Origin: Chryseobacterium oleae
GTDB taxonomy: Bacteria > Bacteroidota > Bacteroidia > Flavobacteriales > Weeksellaceae
Assembly (NCBI RefSeq): GCF_900115055.1
Contig: NZ_FOVD01000004.1
Location: forward strand, 310,001-374,000
Reading direction: 5' to 3'
DNA: 64,000 nt
Both the position numbers and the translations under genes were made by a program. Positions 27,052 through 37,092 of the stretch are shown one piece after another; position 1 is the stretch's first letter; each line of letters opens with the position of its first letter. The notes under the pieces are model-generated. The model was not told the origin of the DNA and searched no databases. It saw nothing but the letters and a program-made list of their open reading frames with translations.

Positions 27052-29424
27052 ATGTATAAAGTTTTTCTTTTACTGCTGTTTCCAATGCTCTTGTCTGCCC
27101 AGCCGAAGATTATTAAAGGTACAGTAACGGATACCGGGAGTAGCAAAATATCTTCCGCAGATATCACTATTTATAATTTAAAAAATGAACTGATCAAAAC
27201 ATTGAAAACTGATCAAAACGGTTATTTCAGTGTAGAAGGGATCTCGGATGATTCCATAAAAATAGCCATCAAAAAAACGGATTATGCTCCATTTGAGAAG
27301 ATGGTAGATCTGCAAAAGGAAAAAGAACTTTTAAAAATCATCCTTAAGAAAGAGACTCAGGAAATAGAAGCTGTCGTGATGACCAAGCAGAAACCGGTAG
27401 TCACCAGAAAAGTAGACCGCCTGGAATTCAATGTGGAAAACAGCAATGTTTCTTCACTTAACGCATGGGAAATATTAAAGAAAACACCCAATGTAACGAT
27501 CAACAATGATGTGATTGCCATCAAAGGAGGTACGGGGATTTTGGTGACCATCAATGATAAAAAAGTAATGCTGACCGGGGATGAACTCAAAAACTTTCTT
27601 GAAAACACTCAGGGAGACGAAATCAAATCGGTAGAAGTGATTACCAATCCGCCTGCAAAATATGAAGCCTCAGGCAGCGCCGTCCTGAATATCATCATGA
27701 AGAAAAATAAGATCGAAGGCTACCGCGGAATTGTTTCCTCAAAATATGTTCAGACTCAATATGCAAAAGGAGTTTTAGGTGTATCCCAATATTATAAAAA
27801 AGATAAACTTTCATTAATGGGGAGCTATTACAGAGGTTTTGGAACCTACTACCGTGAGGGAACTGATTTCGTCAATTACCAGGAAAGTCAGACCAGGTGG
27901 GTGAGTACGATGAACCGGAAAGATAAAAATAATGCACAGAATACCCTCAATTTCAATGCGGAATACGAAATTGACAGCCTGACGAATCTGAGTCTGAATT
28001 ACTCAGGATACTTCGGTCCTAAATCTTTTGGAACTTATGTGGTGCCGACACTGATCTACAACAGTCAGAATATTGCTGAGTCGGATTATACTACTATTAA
28101 TGATCACCAGTCCAGAACAATCAATAATTCACTGAGCTTTCAGATCGACCGAAAATTGAACAAGAAAAGCAACCTTTCATGGATCAATTATTTTACCGGA
28201 AACAATGTGGATAAATACCAAAACGTTCTTACTCATCTTAATTTTGCTGGTGAGACACCGAGGGAAGATAATTTTTTTACCCGGAATAAAGCTGATGTTA
28301 AATTATATTCCACACAAGCCGATTATCAATGGAAAGATAAAAAACTGGAAGTGGAGTCGGGAATGAAATATAGTTTTGTGAAAACAACAAGCGGACTGGA
28401 TTTTTCTGACAATGAAAGCGGAATCATGCAACTGCGTCCTGAAAAAAGCAGCCTGTTTGATTACAAAGAACATAATTTCGCCGTCTATTCTTCATTGGCT
28501 TACAATCTCGGAAAATGGAATTTTAAAGGAGGGCTCCGTGCAGAAATGACAGATCTGGAAGGTGTCGTTTCCGAGCCTTATGAGCGGAATAAAAATAAGT
28601 ACTGGAATCTTTTCCCTACATTTTATGCACAATATACTACCGAAAGTAAGCATGAATTCGGGTTCTCTTATGGAAAAAGAATCAGCAGACCGTCTTATTC
28701 ATGGCTGAATCCGGCGAAGTCATATTATAATTTATTTTCCTATTATCAGGGAGATCCGAAACTGAAGGCCACCATCATTCACAACCTTAATCTTACGTAT
28801 TCGTGGAAAGGCTGGAACCTGGATATGTACTACCGGAAAGAAATTTATCCGTCTATGGAAATTTCGTATCAGGAACCAAGCACAAATAGTCTGATCTATT
28901 ATTTCACTAATATTGAAAAAGGACAGGCCTTTGGAGCAAGTCTGTACAAAAGCTTCCAGATCAAACCATGGTGGACACTTATCCTTTCTGAAAATCTGGA
29001 ACACAACGAAAATTATTTCAAAGGAACGGATGGTCTCCTGTATAAAAATAAAGTATGGAATTGGGTATCTAATGTTTCCACTGCCGTTACTTTGGATAAA
29101 AGCAATGACTGGAAAATGGAGGTAGGGCACAAATACTATTCACCGGGAATACAGGGAACTTTCACGATTTCCAGCGCATGGTCTGCTTATTTCGTGATGA
29201 ACCGTAAATTCTTTAATAAAAAACTGGAAGCCTCCTTTATTGTCAATGATATTTTCAGAACCATGGGGCAGAAGATCAGTACGAAATATGCCAATCAGGA
29301 CAATTACTTCCTGGACTACGGAGACACACAGGGATTTACGCTTTCACTGAAATTCAATTTTGGAAATCAGGCGGTGAAGAATGCCAAAACAATTAAGAAG
29401 ACGGATGAACAGGATAGGTTGTAG
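27052..29424 (+). CDS. Outer-membrane beta-barrel protein with carboxypeptidase-like N domain
   Basis: A 790-residue protein: short signal peptide (LLLFPMLLSAQP), a carboxypeptidase-regulatory-like Ig domain (residues about 20-100; IKGTVTDTGSSKISSADI), a plug-like region with the LNAWEILKKTPNVTINND segment (about 130-210), then a large barrel ending in an aromatic-rich strand (FTLSLKFNFGN). It belongs to the outer-membrane beta-barrel / TonB-dependent receptor-like family of Bacteroidota. No SusD partner is present. It is probably regulated by two-component system 2. The ligand is unknown. Confidence 0.85.
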   Translation: MYKVFLLLLFPMLLSAQPKIIKGTVTDTGSSKISSADITIYNLKNELIKTLKTDQNGYFSVEGISDDSIKIAIKKTDYAPFEKMVDLQKEKELLKIILKKETQEIEAVVMTKQKPVVTRKVDRLEFNVENSNVSSLNAWEILKKTPNVTINNDVIAIKGGTGILVTINDKKVMLTGDELKNFLENTQGDEIKSVEVITNPPAKYEASGSAVLNIIMKKNKIEGYRGIVSSKYVQTQYAKGVLGVSQYYKKDKLSLMGSYYRGFGTYYREGTDFVNYQESQTRWVSTMNRKDKNNAQNTLNFNAEYEIDSLTNLSLNYSGYFGPKSFGTYVVPTLIYNSQNIAESDYTTINDHQSRTINNSLSFQIDRKLNKKSNLSWINYFTGNNVDKYQNVLTHLNFAGETPREDNFFTRNKADVKLYSTQADYQWKDKKLEVESGMKYSFVKTTSGLDFSDNESGIMQLRPEKSSLFDYKEHNFAVYSSLAYNLGKWNFKGGLRAEMTDLEGVVSEPYERNKNKYWNLFPTFYAQYTTESKHEFGFSYGKRISRPSYSWLNPAKSYYNLFSYYQGDPKLKATIIHNLNLTYSWKGWNLDMYYRKEIYPSMEISYQEPSTNSLIYYFTNIEKGQAFGASLYKSFQIKPWWTLILSENLEHNENYFKGTDGLLYKNKVWNWVSNVSTAVTLDKSNDWKMEVGHKYYSPGIQGTFTISSAWSAYFVMNRKFFNKKLEASFIVNDIFRTMGQKISTKYANQDNYFLDYGDTQGFTLSLKFNFGNQAVKNAKTIKKTDEQDRL

Positions 29425-29717
29425 AGTTCATGTTACAGGGTGGGAGAGTCGGAACGTTTTTGAGTTATAAATGATGAGTTTTGAGTTATGAGATTCAAAT
29501 TTTGAATCTGTCGGTCCGGAGAGATTAAATGGTTGTAAATTAAGGTTTTTGTCGCCGAAAGTGATGAGTATGGCGATGTCTGAAGTCTGAAGTCGCATAT
29601 CTGAAATCTTTAAGAAGAATAAAAAACTAATAGCCATAAAACATTATTATAAAAAGAAATAACGGTCCGGTGTTACATTTTCGCTAATTTTGATACTTAT
29701 TTTTAAAAATTAGAGAT

Positions 29718-31583
29718 ATGAAACGATTTCTTTATGCTCTGGCAGTGACTGTTTCGATACAGCAGGTTTCTGCGCAGGAGCTTTATATGCCGAGAAATAT
29801 TAAAAAAGCCTATGAAAAAGGAACCCGGGATATTTTCGGTGCACCGGGCAAAAACTATTGGCAGAATAAAGGAATTTATAATGTTGAGGTAAAAGTGGAT
29901 GCCGGAACGAAAACCGTTTCAGGGAAAGAAACCATCACGTATACAAACAACAGTCCGGATGAGCTTCCTGAGCTGGCCATCAGATTTGTGAATAATCTTC
30001 ACAAACCACAATCACCAAGATCAGGAACGGTGTCCAAAGATTTCCTGTCTTCAGGTCTTCATATCAAATCGTTCATCGTAAACGGTGAAAAATATGCGGT
30101 AAACAGTGATGACTGGGGAACCGTTGAAAAAGTAAAACTGAATAAAGCCCTTAAAGCAGGATCTAAAACAGAGATCAAAATAGAATGGGAATATCCGCTT
30201 TCCGTTCAGAGTGGAAGAGAAGGACAGATAGATCCTGAAACTTTTTATGTAGCCTATTCTTTCCCGAGGGTTTCCGTGTATGATGATTATAATGGCTGGG
30301 ATATGCTTCCGCATTCAGACAGACAGGAGTTTTATAATGACTTTAATGATTATAGTTTTACCATCTCTGCTCCGAAAAATTTCGTGGTTTGGGCTACCGG
30401 AGACTTTCTGAATCCGGATGCTGTACTTCAGCCTGAATATTTAAAAAGATACAAAGCTTCTCTCAAAAGCGATAAAGTGATTCAAATTGCTTCCGAACAG
30501 GAAATGAGATCCGGAAAAGTAACCAAGCCAAACAAATGGAATATCTGGAAATTTAAAGCGAATCATATCACAGATTTCTGTTTTGCACTAAGCAACCATT
30601 ATGTTTGGGATGCGGCAAGTGTTCAGTTGAAATCAAAAAGAGCCAGTGTTCAGTCAGCCTATAAAACAGGAGCAAAGGATTTTGAACAGTATGTAGACTG
30701 GATGCGTTATAATCTGGACTGGTTCTCAAAGAAATGGCCGGGCGTGGAATATCCTTATAATGTGATGACCGCTATTCAGGGATATGCGGATATGGAATAC
30801 CCAATGATGATCAATGATACCAGTATTCCTGATGATCTTCGCGATGCAAGACTTACCGCAGATCATGAAATTGCACACACCTATTTCCCTTTTTATATGG
30901 GAATCAATGAAACCCGTTATGCTTTTATGGATGAAGGTTGGGCAACTACGCTTGAATACCTGATCGGAATTGATGAAAACGGTGAAGCTGCTGCAAAAGA
31001 ATTCTATAAAAACTTCCGCGTTAAAAGGTGGATCAAAGACCCCTCCGCTGAGCAGGACCAGCCTGTTATTACGATGAGTACTCAGGTAAGCGGTGCAGGA
31101 TATGGAAACAATTCTTATGTAAAAGCATCTCTGTCTTATCTTGCCTTGAAAGATTATTTAGGAGACGATCTGTTTAAAAAAGCGCTTCTTCATTATATGG
31201 ATAACTGGAATGGGAAGCATCCTGTGCCGTGGGATTATTTTAATTCAATGAATACGGGTTCCGGGAAAAATCTGAACTGGTTTTTTCAAAACTGGTTTTA
31301 TACCAACAATTATATAGATTTAAAAGTGACCGGTGCTTCACAGCTTAACGACCTTCTTACTGTGAATGTAGATAATGTAGGCGGATTTGCCATTCCTTTT
31401 GATGCCGTGCTTAATTACGAGGACGGATCTGTTGAAAAGCTTCATTTCTCACCTGGAATCTGGGAGAAAAACCAGAAACAGACAGACCTTACCGTTCCTA
31501 TTAAAAAGAAAGTGAAATCTGTGACTTTAGACGGAGATATCTTTATGGATTATACACCGGAAAATAATACAAGATCATTATAA
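29718..31583 (+). CDS. M1 family metallopeptidase, secreted
   Basis: A 621-residue paralogue of the M1 gene at 20044 with signal peptide MKRFLYALAVTVSIQQVSAQ. Its zinc site is HEIAHTYFPF and its third ligand lies in FMDEGWATTLEY; the substrate loop reads YADMEYPMM. It lacks the C-terminal beta-rich extension of the other copy. The 293-bp gap upstream holds GTCTGAAGTCTGAAG and GAGTTATAAATGATGAGTT micro-repeats. It ends in a strong bidirectional terminator shared with the first metalloprotease gene. Confidence 0.91.
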   Translation: MKRFLYALAVTVSIQQVSAQELYMPRNIKKAYEKGTRDIFGAPGKNYWQNKGIYNVEVKVDAGTKTVSGKETITYTNNSPDELPELAIRFVNNLHKPQSPRSGTVSKDFLSSGLHIKSFIVNGEKYAVNSDDWGTVEKVKLNKALKAGSKTEIKIEWEYPLSVQSGREGQIDPETFYVAYSFPRVSVYDDYNGWDMLPHSDRQEFYNDFNDYSFTISAPKNFVVWATGDFLNPDAVLQPEYLKRYKASLKSDKVIQIASEQEMRSGKVTKPNKWNIWKFKANHITDFCFALSNHYVWDAASVQLKSKRASVQSAYKTGAKDFEQYVDWMRYNLDWFSKKWPGVEYPYNVMTAIQGYADMEYPMMINDTSIPDDLRDARLTADHEIAHTYFPFYMGINETRYAFMDEGWATTLEYLIGIDENGEAAAKEFYKNFRVKRWIKDPSAEQDQPVITMSTQVSGAGYGNNSYVKASLSYLALKDYLGDDLFKKALLHYMDNWNGKHPVPWDYFNSMNTGSGKNLNWFFQNWFYTNNYIDLKVTGASQLNDLLTVNVDNVGGFAIPFDAVLNYEDGSVEKLHFSPGIWEKNQKQTDLTVPIKKKVKSVTLDGDIFMDYTPENNTRSL

Positions 31584-31623
31584 AAACAAAGAGGTTGTAC
31601 ACATTGGTACAACCTCTTTGTTT
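31584..31623. terminator. Bidirectional terminator
   Basis: Perfect 17-bp arms AAACAAAGAGGTTGTAC / GTACAACCTCTTTGTTT, 6-nt loop, between converging genes. Confidence 0.93.
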
Positions 31624-31638
31624 ATATGAATTTGAATT

Positions 31639-32646
31639 TTAATAAAGTCGTAATCCTGATCTTGCTCCTGTAGAAGCGATTACTGATTGAACTCTTGCTT
31701 TCTGTCCTGCAGAGAACATAAACATAGCAGCATCATCTACATAATCCATATAGTTCATAAACATTACGGATCTTTGAACACCTCCACATGTGTTGTATAA
31801 CGGATAGGATGGTTTTCCATAATTGGCCGTTGTCTGGGTAGGAGTGTCCGTAACCTGGTCATTACCACAGTTGGCGTCTCCCCAGATATGTCTGAGATTT
31901 AAATAATGCCCAACCTCGTGTGTGGCAGTTCTTCCTAAGTTAAAAGGAGAAGAGGCTCCTGTTTTTCCAAAGTATGGTGCGGCGATGGCTACACCGTCAT
32001 TCCACAATCCTGCAGATTCAGGAAATGTAGCATATCCGAGAATGGTTTTTCCCTGACTTGTCATTTTTCCTACGATCCAGATATTTAGGTAGTTTGATGG
32101 GCTTGTAGCTGCAATTCCTCCTTTAGATACTTTTTTCATGTCATCATTGGTTGCCCAGCTTGTCTTGGTGGTAGCTTTTCGTATTGTATTTACCAATTTG
32201 AATTTTACTTTTGTATCACCGGCACTTACCGTCTGGAATTCAACAGGGATTTTATTTGCGTCTGTGTTCGTTCCTGTAAAGTCTGCGTTCAGTACAGCGA
32301 TTTGTTCTGCAATTCTCGCGTCAGAAACATTTTCTGCAGTTGTTTTGTACAATACATTTACAACCACCGGAATTTCTACCGTTCCGTCTGCCAGAACTTT
32401 TCCAAGTTTCAATTCATTAGCAAATTTTTCTGTATTCGCTTCTAGTGTCACAAATTTTTGTCTAAGTTCAGCGTTGCTTTTTAGTGCTTCCTGTCTGACT
32501 TCTTCAGATGCACAGCCTCTTTTAAACATATCTGCTGAAGATGCATCCTCCTTGTTGGCGGGGTTTTCGTTTTGATTTGAAAGGCTGTCGCTGTTACATG
32601 CTGACATGAAACCCAATACAATGGCTCCAAATAATAGTTTTTTCAT
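31639..32646 (-). CDS. M43-type zinc metalloprotease lipoprotein, copy 1
   Basis: A 335-residue protein, first of five paralogues. Lipoprotein signal MKKLLFGAIVLGFMSAC; a variable propeptide-like region to about residue 85; then a conserved LADGTVEIPVVVNVLY entry into the protease domain. Zinc site HEVGHYLNLRHIWGD, with a Met-turn in MNYMDYVDD, the layout of M43 (pappalysin/cytophagalysin-like) metzincins. The Gly usual at position 8 of HExxHxxGxxH is Asn in all five copies. It ends SGLRLY. It resembles copy 5 (39901) in the LRHIWGDANCGND segment. Probably anchored at the outer membrane; the substrate is unknown. Confidence 0.87.
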   Translation of the reverse strand: MKKLLFGAIVLGFMSACNSDSLSNQNENPANKEDASSADMFKRGCASEEVRQEALKSNAELRQKFVTLEANTEKFANELKLGKVLADGTVEIPVVVNVLYKTTAENVSDARIAEQIAVLNADFTGTNTDANKIPVEFQTVSAGDTKVKFKLVNTIRKATTKTSWATNDDMKKVSKGGIAATSPSNYLNIWIVGKMTSQGKTILGYATFPESAGLWNDGVAIAAPYFGKTGASSPFNLGRTATHEVGHYLNLRHIWGDANCGNDQVTDTPTQTTANYGKPSYPLYNTCGGVQRSVMFMNYMDYVDDAAMFMFSAGQKARVQSVIASTGARSGLRLY

Positions 32647-33040
32647 AATCTTTTGTTTATATAATTTCAGTTAGTGAATTTATATTATTAAAAATTATTA
32701 TACAAGGTATTTCTGGTTTTTTGTTGATTATATGATAATGAAACATTATAAATACTATGTATTTCATATGTAAATTAACTACAGATTGATTTTTATGTAA
32801 TTGGTGAATTTGTTTAAAAATTCTTTGATTTCATTTTTTTATGTAACATAATTTTAATTTTTTGAAATTTATGCTAATTTTTTGTGTTTACTCATATGGG
32901 ATTAGTAGGAATGGGTGGTGTAATCATTTTATTGTCCACAAAGCTGATTACATAAAGCGATTGGTTCGTATGTAGCCTTGTCTGTTATTTTGAAAAAACA
33001 TTTACAAACTCTGATGATAAAACAGGTTGGTATCAATGAA

Positions 33041-33064
33041 AAGCCTGAATATTTATTCAGGCTT
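33041..33064 (-). terminator. Terminator of protease copy 2
   Basis: AAGCCTGAATA / TATTCAGGCTT perfect stem. A related AAGCCTGAA stem follows copies 3 and 4, so the terminator was duplicated with the genes. The gap 32647-33093 is otherwise AT-rich with no gene. Confidence 0.8.
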
Positions 33065-33093
33065 CGTTTTATGTAAAGTTAATGTGGTGTGTA

Positions 33094-34110
33094 TTATCTT
33101 AATCCGGCTCTTGGACCAGCTGCTGCTACTACGGCCTGCATTCTTGTTTTTTGGTTCGCAGAGAACATAAACATCGCTTTGTCATCTACATAATCCATAT
33201 AGTTCATAAACATCTGAGAGCGGCTTACTCCTCCACAAGTTCTGTTTAATGGATATGATGGTGTTCCAAGGTTCGCACCAGGAGAAGCTGGCGTGTCATT
33301 TGAGTAATCTGTCTGGCAACCTGCATCAGTTGATCCCCAAAGGTGAGGTAAGTTTAAATAATGGCCTACTTCGTGGGTAGTTGTTCTTCCTAAGTTGAAC
33401 GGAGCAGAAGCGCCTGTTTTTCCTATGTATTGGTAACCTATTACAAGACCGTCATACCATAATCCTGCTACTTCGGGGTAATAGGCATATCCTAATGTGC
33501 CAGGCTGACTGTTCTCATTAAGGATAGAGTTCACTACCCAGATATTCATATTTTTAGTTGGGTCTGTAGCGTTGATTCCTCCGGTAGTTGCTTTTTTCAT
33601 TTCTTCCAGATCAGATCTCCATGCTGTTTTTGGGCTTTGCTTACGGTTGGTAGCAACCAGTTTGAAACTGATTTTTACGTTGCCGGCGGCAGCAGGTTTG
33701 AATTCTGCAGGTATTTTGGAGATGTCAGAATTGCTTGCAGCATAATCTGCATTCAATATAGCGATCTGTTCTGCGATTCTTGCATTAGAGATATTTTGGG
33801 CAGCCGTATTGTAGATGACATTGAAAACAACCGGAATTTCAATCGTCCCGTCTGCAAGTACTTTGCCCATGGAAAGATCTCTCGAAAATTTTTCAGACTG
33901 TAATTCATTGGCTTCGAATCTGGCTCTTAATGCAGGATCGTTTTTCAAGGCTTTTTCTCTGATGATATCAGAAGGACAGGCTCTTTTTGAGGCAGCCATC
34001 CCGGAAGAAGTAGAAACACTCTGTGATGCTTCCTCCTGATTGGATAGATTATCACTGTTACAGGAAGACATTAAGCTCAGTACCAGAGCTCCAAATAATA
34101 ATTTTTTCAT
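33094..34110 (-). CDS. M43-type zinc metalloprotease lipoprotein, copy 2
   Basis: 338 residues, with lipoprotein signal ending LMSSC. Zinc site HEVGHYLNLPHLWGS, Met-turn MNYMDYVDD, C-terminus PRAGLR. It is nearly identical to copy 3 over most of the protease domain (both read TGGINATDPTKNMNIWVVNS), so this pair is a recent tandem duplication. Each copy has its own promoter region and terminator, so expression may be individual. The role could be extracellular proteolysis or processing of secreted peptides; context does not decide. Confidence 0.87.
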   Translation of the reverse strand: MKKLLFGALVLSLMSSCNSDNLSNQEEASQSVSTSSGMAASKRACPSDIIREKALKNDPALRARFEANELQSEKFSRDLSMGKVLADGTIEIPVVFNVIYNTAAQNISNARIAEQIAILNADYAASNSDISKIPAEFKPAAAGNVKISFKLVATNRKQSPKTAWRSDLEEMKKATTGGINATDPTKNMNIWVVNSILNENSQPGTLGYAYYPEVAGLWYDGLVIGYQYIGKTGASAPFNLGRTTTHEVGHYLNLPHLWGSTDAGCQTDYSNDTPASPGANLGTPSYPLNRTCGGVSRSQMFMNYMDYVDDKAMFMFSANQKTRMQAVVAAAGPRAGLR

Positions 34111-34328
34111 AAATTAAGGTTTAGGTTTGTGTGATAAAATTATTATCTCTGAATATGAAATGCAATCAAACGAGGTTTTGTTTTTTAATTATATCAATAT
34201 TCTGTGATTTTAATTATTTTTCATTAAAAAAAATAACGTTTCATTGAATTTATAATTTAAATTATTAGGTACGATAAGGTGGTTAAATCTCTTTTTTGTG
34301 AATTTGTTGAGAGGTTTTAATACAAAAA

Positions 34329-34353
34329 AAGCCTGAACATTCATTCAGGCTCT
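34329..34353 (-). terminator. Terminator of protease copy 3
   Basis: AGCCTGAA / TTCAGGCT stem, followed on the minus strand by a T7 tract, 28 bp after the stop of copy 3. Confidence 0.8.
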
Positions 34354-34380
34354 TTATATGTAAAGTTAATTTGGTGTGTA

Positions 34381-35397
34381 TTATCTTAATCCAGCTCTTG
34401 GGCCAGCTGCAGCCACTACGGCCTGCATTCTTGTTTTTTGGTTTGCAGAGAACATAAACATAGCTTTGTCATCTACATAATCCATATAGTTCATAAACAT
34501 CTGAGAGCGGCTTACTCCTCCGCAAGTTCTGTTTAAAGGATATGATGGTGTTCCGTAGTTAGGGCCAGGAGAAGTTGGGGTGTCATTTGAGTAATCTGTC
34601 TGGCAACCTGCATTAGATGATCCCCAAAGGTGAGGTAAGTTTAAATAGTGACCTACTTCGTGTGTAACGGTTCTTCCTAAGTTGAACGGAGCAGAAGCAC
34701 CTGTTTTTCCTATGTATTGGTAACCTATTACAAGACCGTCGTACCATAATCCAGCAGATTCAGGATAATAAGCATACCCTAATGTTCCAGGCTGGTTGTT
34801 CTCATCAAGGATAGAGTTCACTACCCAGATATTCATATTTTTAGTTGGGTCTGTAGCGTTGATCCCTCCGGTAGTTGCTTTTTTCATTTCTTCCAGATCA
34901 GATCTCCATGCTGTTTTTGTACTTTGCTTACGGTTGGTAGCTACCAGTTTGAAACTGATTTTTACGTTGCCGGCAGCAGAAGGCTGGAATGCAGCAGGGA
35001 TTTTATTGATGTCAGAATTGGTTGCGCCATAATCTGCGTTCAATACTGCGATTTGTTCTGCGATTCTTGCGTCAGAAACATTCTGGGCAGCTGTATTGTA
35101 GATAACATTGAAGACAACCGGTATTTCAACAGTACCATCTGCAAGTACTTTACCCATGGAAAGATCTCTTAAAAAGTTTTCAGACTGTAATTCGTTAGCC
35201 TCGAACTTAGCTCTTAATGCAGGATCGCTTTTAAGGGCTTTTTCTCTGATAAGATCAGAAGGGCAGGCTCTTTTTGAGGCAGGCATACCGGAAGAGGTAG
35301 ATACATCCTGTGAAGCTTCCTCCTGATTGGAGATATTATCGCTGTTACAGGCTGACATGAAGCTCAGGATGAGAGCTCCAAATAATAGCTTTTTCAT
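34381..35397 (-). CDS. M43-type zinc metalloprotease lipoprotein, copy 3
   Basis: 338 residues from ATG 35395-35397 (MKKLLFGALILSFMSAC); the open frame runs 19 codons further upstream, but that would bury the signal peptide. HEVGHYLNLPHLWGS, MNYMDYVDD, ending PRAGLR. It differs from copy 2 mainly in the propeptide region and at scattered positions. It is the middle of the array, followed (upstream in transcription) by a stretch holding a decayed LuxR regulator. Confidence 0.87.
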   Translation of the reverse strand: MKKLLFGALILSFMSACNSDNISNQEEASQDVSTSSGMPASKRACPSDLIREKALKSDPALRAKFEANELQSENFLRDLSMGKVLADGTVEIPVVFNVIYNTAAQNVSDARIAEQIAVLNADYGATNSDINKIPAAFQPSAAGNVKISFKLVATNRKQSTKTAWRSDLEEMKKATTGGINATDPTKNMNIWVVNSILDENNQPGTLGYAYYPESAGLWYDGLVIGYQYIGKTGASAPFNLGRTVTHEVGHYLNLPHLWGSSNAGCQTDYSNDTPTSPGPNYGTPSYPLNRTCGGVSRSQMFMNYMDYVDDKAMFMFSANQKTRMQAVVAAAGPRAGLR

Positions 35398-35670
35398 ATA
35401 TAAATTGTTAATGGTTTGGTCTCCAAATTTATAGTATAAAAAATTAATAAACAAGATAATTTGAAAAATATTTAAATATTTTTCATCTAATTTGATCTGT
35501 TGTTGAATATTATTTATGTTTTTGGTGTTTTAGTTGAATTTTAATCATATCACGAATGTGTGTCTAATTATTTTATCTTTAATTTTATTTTTGTTGAAAA
35601 TAATACTATATAATATCTAAAATGATTTATATTTTTAAGTGTCATTTTCATTTCTTAATCAAGTGAAAAA

Positions 35671-35764
35671 AAAGTTTTTAATAGTGAATGAGGCCAGCTC
35701 CAGACGGGTTTTCAGTTGTCATTGATCATATTTAAGATCCGGTAGCTTTAAGGTTCTGGGACGA
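35671..35764 (-). pseudogene. Decayed LuxR/NarL regulator C-terminus
   Basis: On the minus strand this stretch aligns along its whole length with the 3' end of the regulator gene at 37093 (about 37109-37202), at roughly 65-70% identity by eye with one small gap. One frame still reads LKTRLELASFTIKN against LKTRVGLAVFAIKN in the intact gene, and the ACC-G-AAAGCTACCG-type segment of the recognition helix is also kept, but stops and a frameshift separate them. It lies in the 426-bp gap between protease copies 3 and 4; the rest of that gap is AT-rich without a gene. Confidence 0.65.
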
Positions 35765-35769
35765 TAAAC

Positions 35770-35800
35770 AAAAAGCCTGAACATTCGTTCAGACTTTTTA
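35770..35800 (-). terminator. Terminator of protease copy 4
   Basis: AAAAAGCCTGAA / TTCAGACTTTTT stem of the same family as those after copies 2 and 3, with a T tract on the minus strand. Confidence 0.75.
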
Positions 35801-35823
35801 TATAAATTTAATTCAGGAAAGTG

Positions 35824-36840
35824 TTATCTTAATCCGGATCTTGGTCCGGATGCTGCTACTACCGCACGCATTCTTGTTTTTTGATTGGCGGAGAACATAC
35901 ACATAGCTCTGTCATCCACATAATCCATATAATTCATAAACATCTGAGAACGCTTTACCCCTCCGCAAAACGCATATAAAGGGTAGGTGGGTGTATCAAA
36001 GTTAGGGCCGGGAGAGACTGGAGTGTCAGCAGAAAAATCTGTCTCACAGCCATTGTCAGATGATCCCCAAAGGTGAGGAAGGTTTAAATAATGGCCTACT
36101 TCATGAGTAGCGGTTCTTCCTAAATTATAAGGAAAGGTAGCGCCTGTTTTCCCTACATAACGGTAGTCTAAAACAACCCCGTCATCCTCTAATCCTGCAT
36201 CTTCCGGATAGTAAGCATATCCCAATGTTCCGGGCTTATTCTTATTGTCCAGAATAGAATTCACGACCCAGATATTCAGATTTTTGGTGGTATCTGTAGC
36301 GTCGATTCCTCCATTAGCCGAGTATTTCATTTCATCCACAGCAGATTTCCATGCTGTCTTCGAGCTTTGTTTGCGGTTGATTTTTACTAATTTAAAGCTT
36401 ACTTTTACATTACCGGCAGCAGCAGGTTGGAATTCTGTTGGGATGTTGCCGATATCAGAATTGGTAGCGCCATAATCTGCATTCAATACAGCAATTTGTT
36501 CTGCGATTCTTGCATCAGAAATATTCTGGGCACTGGTGTTATAGATAACATTGAAGATAACAGGGATTTCAACGGTGCCATCTGCGAGTACTTTTCCGGT
36601 TGAGAGATCTCTGGAAAATTTTTCAGCCTGTAATTCATTAGCTTCAAATTTAGCTCTTAATGCCGGATTATTTTTAAGTCGTTCCTGTCTGATGAGGTCA
36701 GAAGGACAGCTTCTTTTTAATGCGGTTGTAACGGATGGTGTGCCGGGGTTTTGTGATGGCTCTTCCTGGTTGGAAATGTTGTCGCTGTTACAGGCCGACA
36801 TGAAGCTGAGTATCATAGCTCCAAATAGTAAATTTTTCAT
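35824..36840 (-). CDS. M43-type zinc metalloprotease lipoprotein, copy 4
   Basis: 338 residues, MKNLLFGAMILSFMSAC lipoprotein signal, HEVGHYLNLPHLWGS zinc site, MNYMDYVDD Met-turn (then RAMCMFS instead of KAMFMFS), ending PRSGLR. It is more diverged than copies 2 and 3 (TGGINATDPTK becomes NGGIDATDTTK). It is the first protease downstream of the LuxR-type two-component operon. The upstream 250 bp are very AT-rich. Confidence 0.87.
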   Translation of the reverse strand: MKNLLFGAMILSFMSACNSDNISNQEEPSQNPGTPSVTTALKRSCPSDLIRQERLKNNPALRAKFEANELQAEKFSRDLSTGKVLADGTVEIPVIFNVIYNTSAQNISDARIAEQIAVLNADYGATNSDIGNIPTEFQPAAAGNVKVSFKLVKINRKQSSKTAWKSAVDEMKYSANGGIDATDTTKNLNIWVVNSILDNKNKPGTLGYAYYPEDAGLEDDGVVLDYRYVGKTGATFPYNLGRTATHEVGHYLNLPHLWGSSDNGCETDFSADTPVSPGPNFDTPTYPLYAFCGGVKRSQMFMNYMDYVDDRAMCMFSANQKTRMRAVVAASGPRSGLR

Positions 36841-37092
36841 AATATATTGTTATGGTTTGCGTTCCAAAATTATATTATAAAAAAATATGGCGCAATAAAA
36901 ATTAATCAATTACTGACTATTTGTTAATTATTGATAATTATTGGTGAATATTATGTGATTTTTTATTGGTTTTGTTGAATTTTAGTTATTTATTTAAATC
37001 TGTTCAATAATTTAATTTTATTGTGAGTTTTTGATTTAAATAATTAGATAAAATATTGAATATTGGTTAATATTTTTAATTGCGATTTCTTT

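Noticed and set aside
32920..33000. Possible second decayed LuxR remnant between protease copies 1 and 2
   Set aside because: CACAAAGCTG and a few nearby bases resemble the regulator gene's helix-coding region, but the match is short and needs several gaps; chance similarity cannot be excluded.
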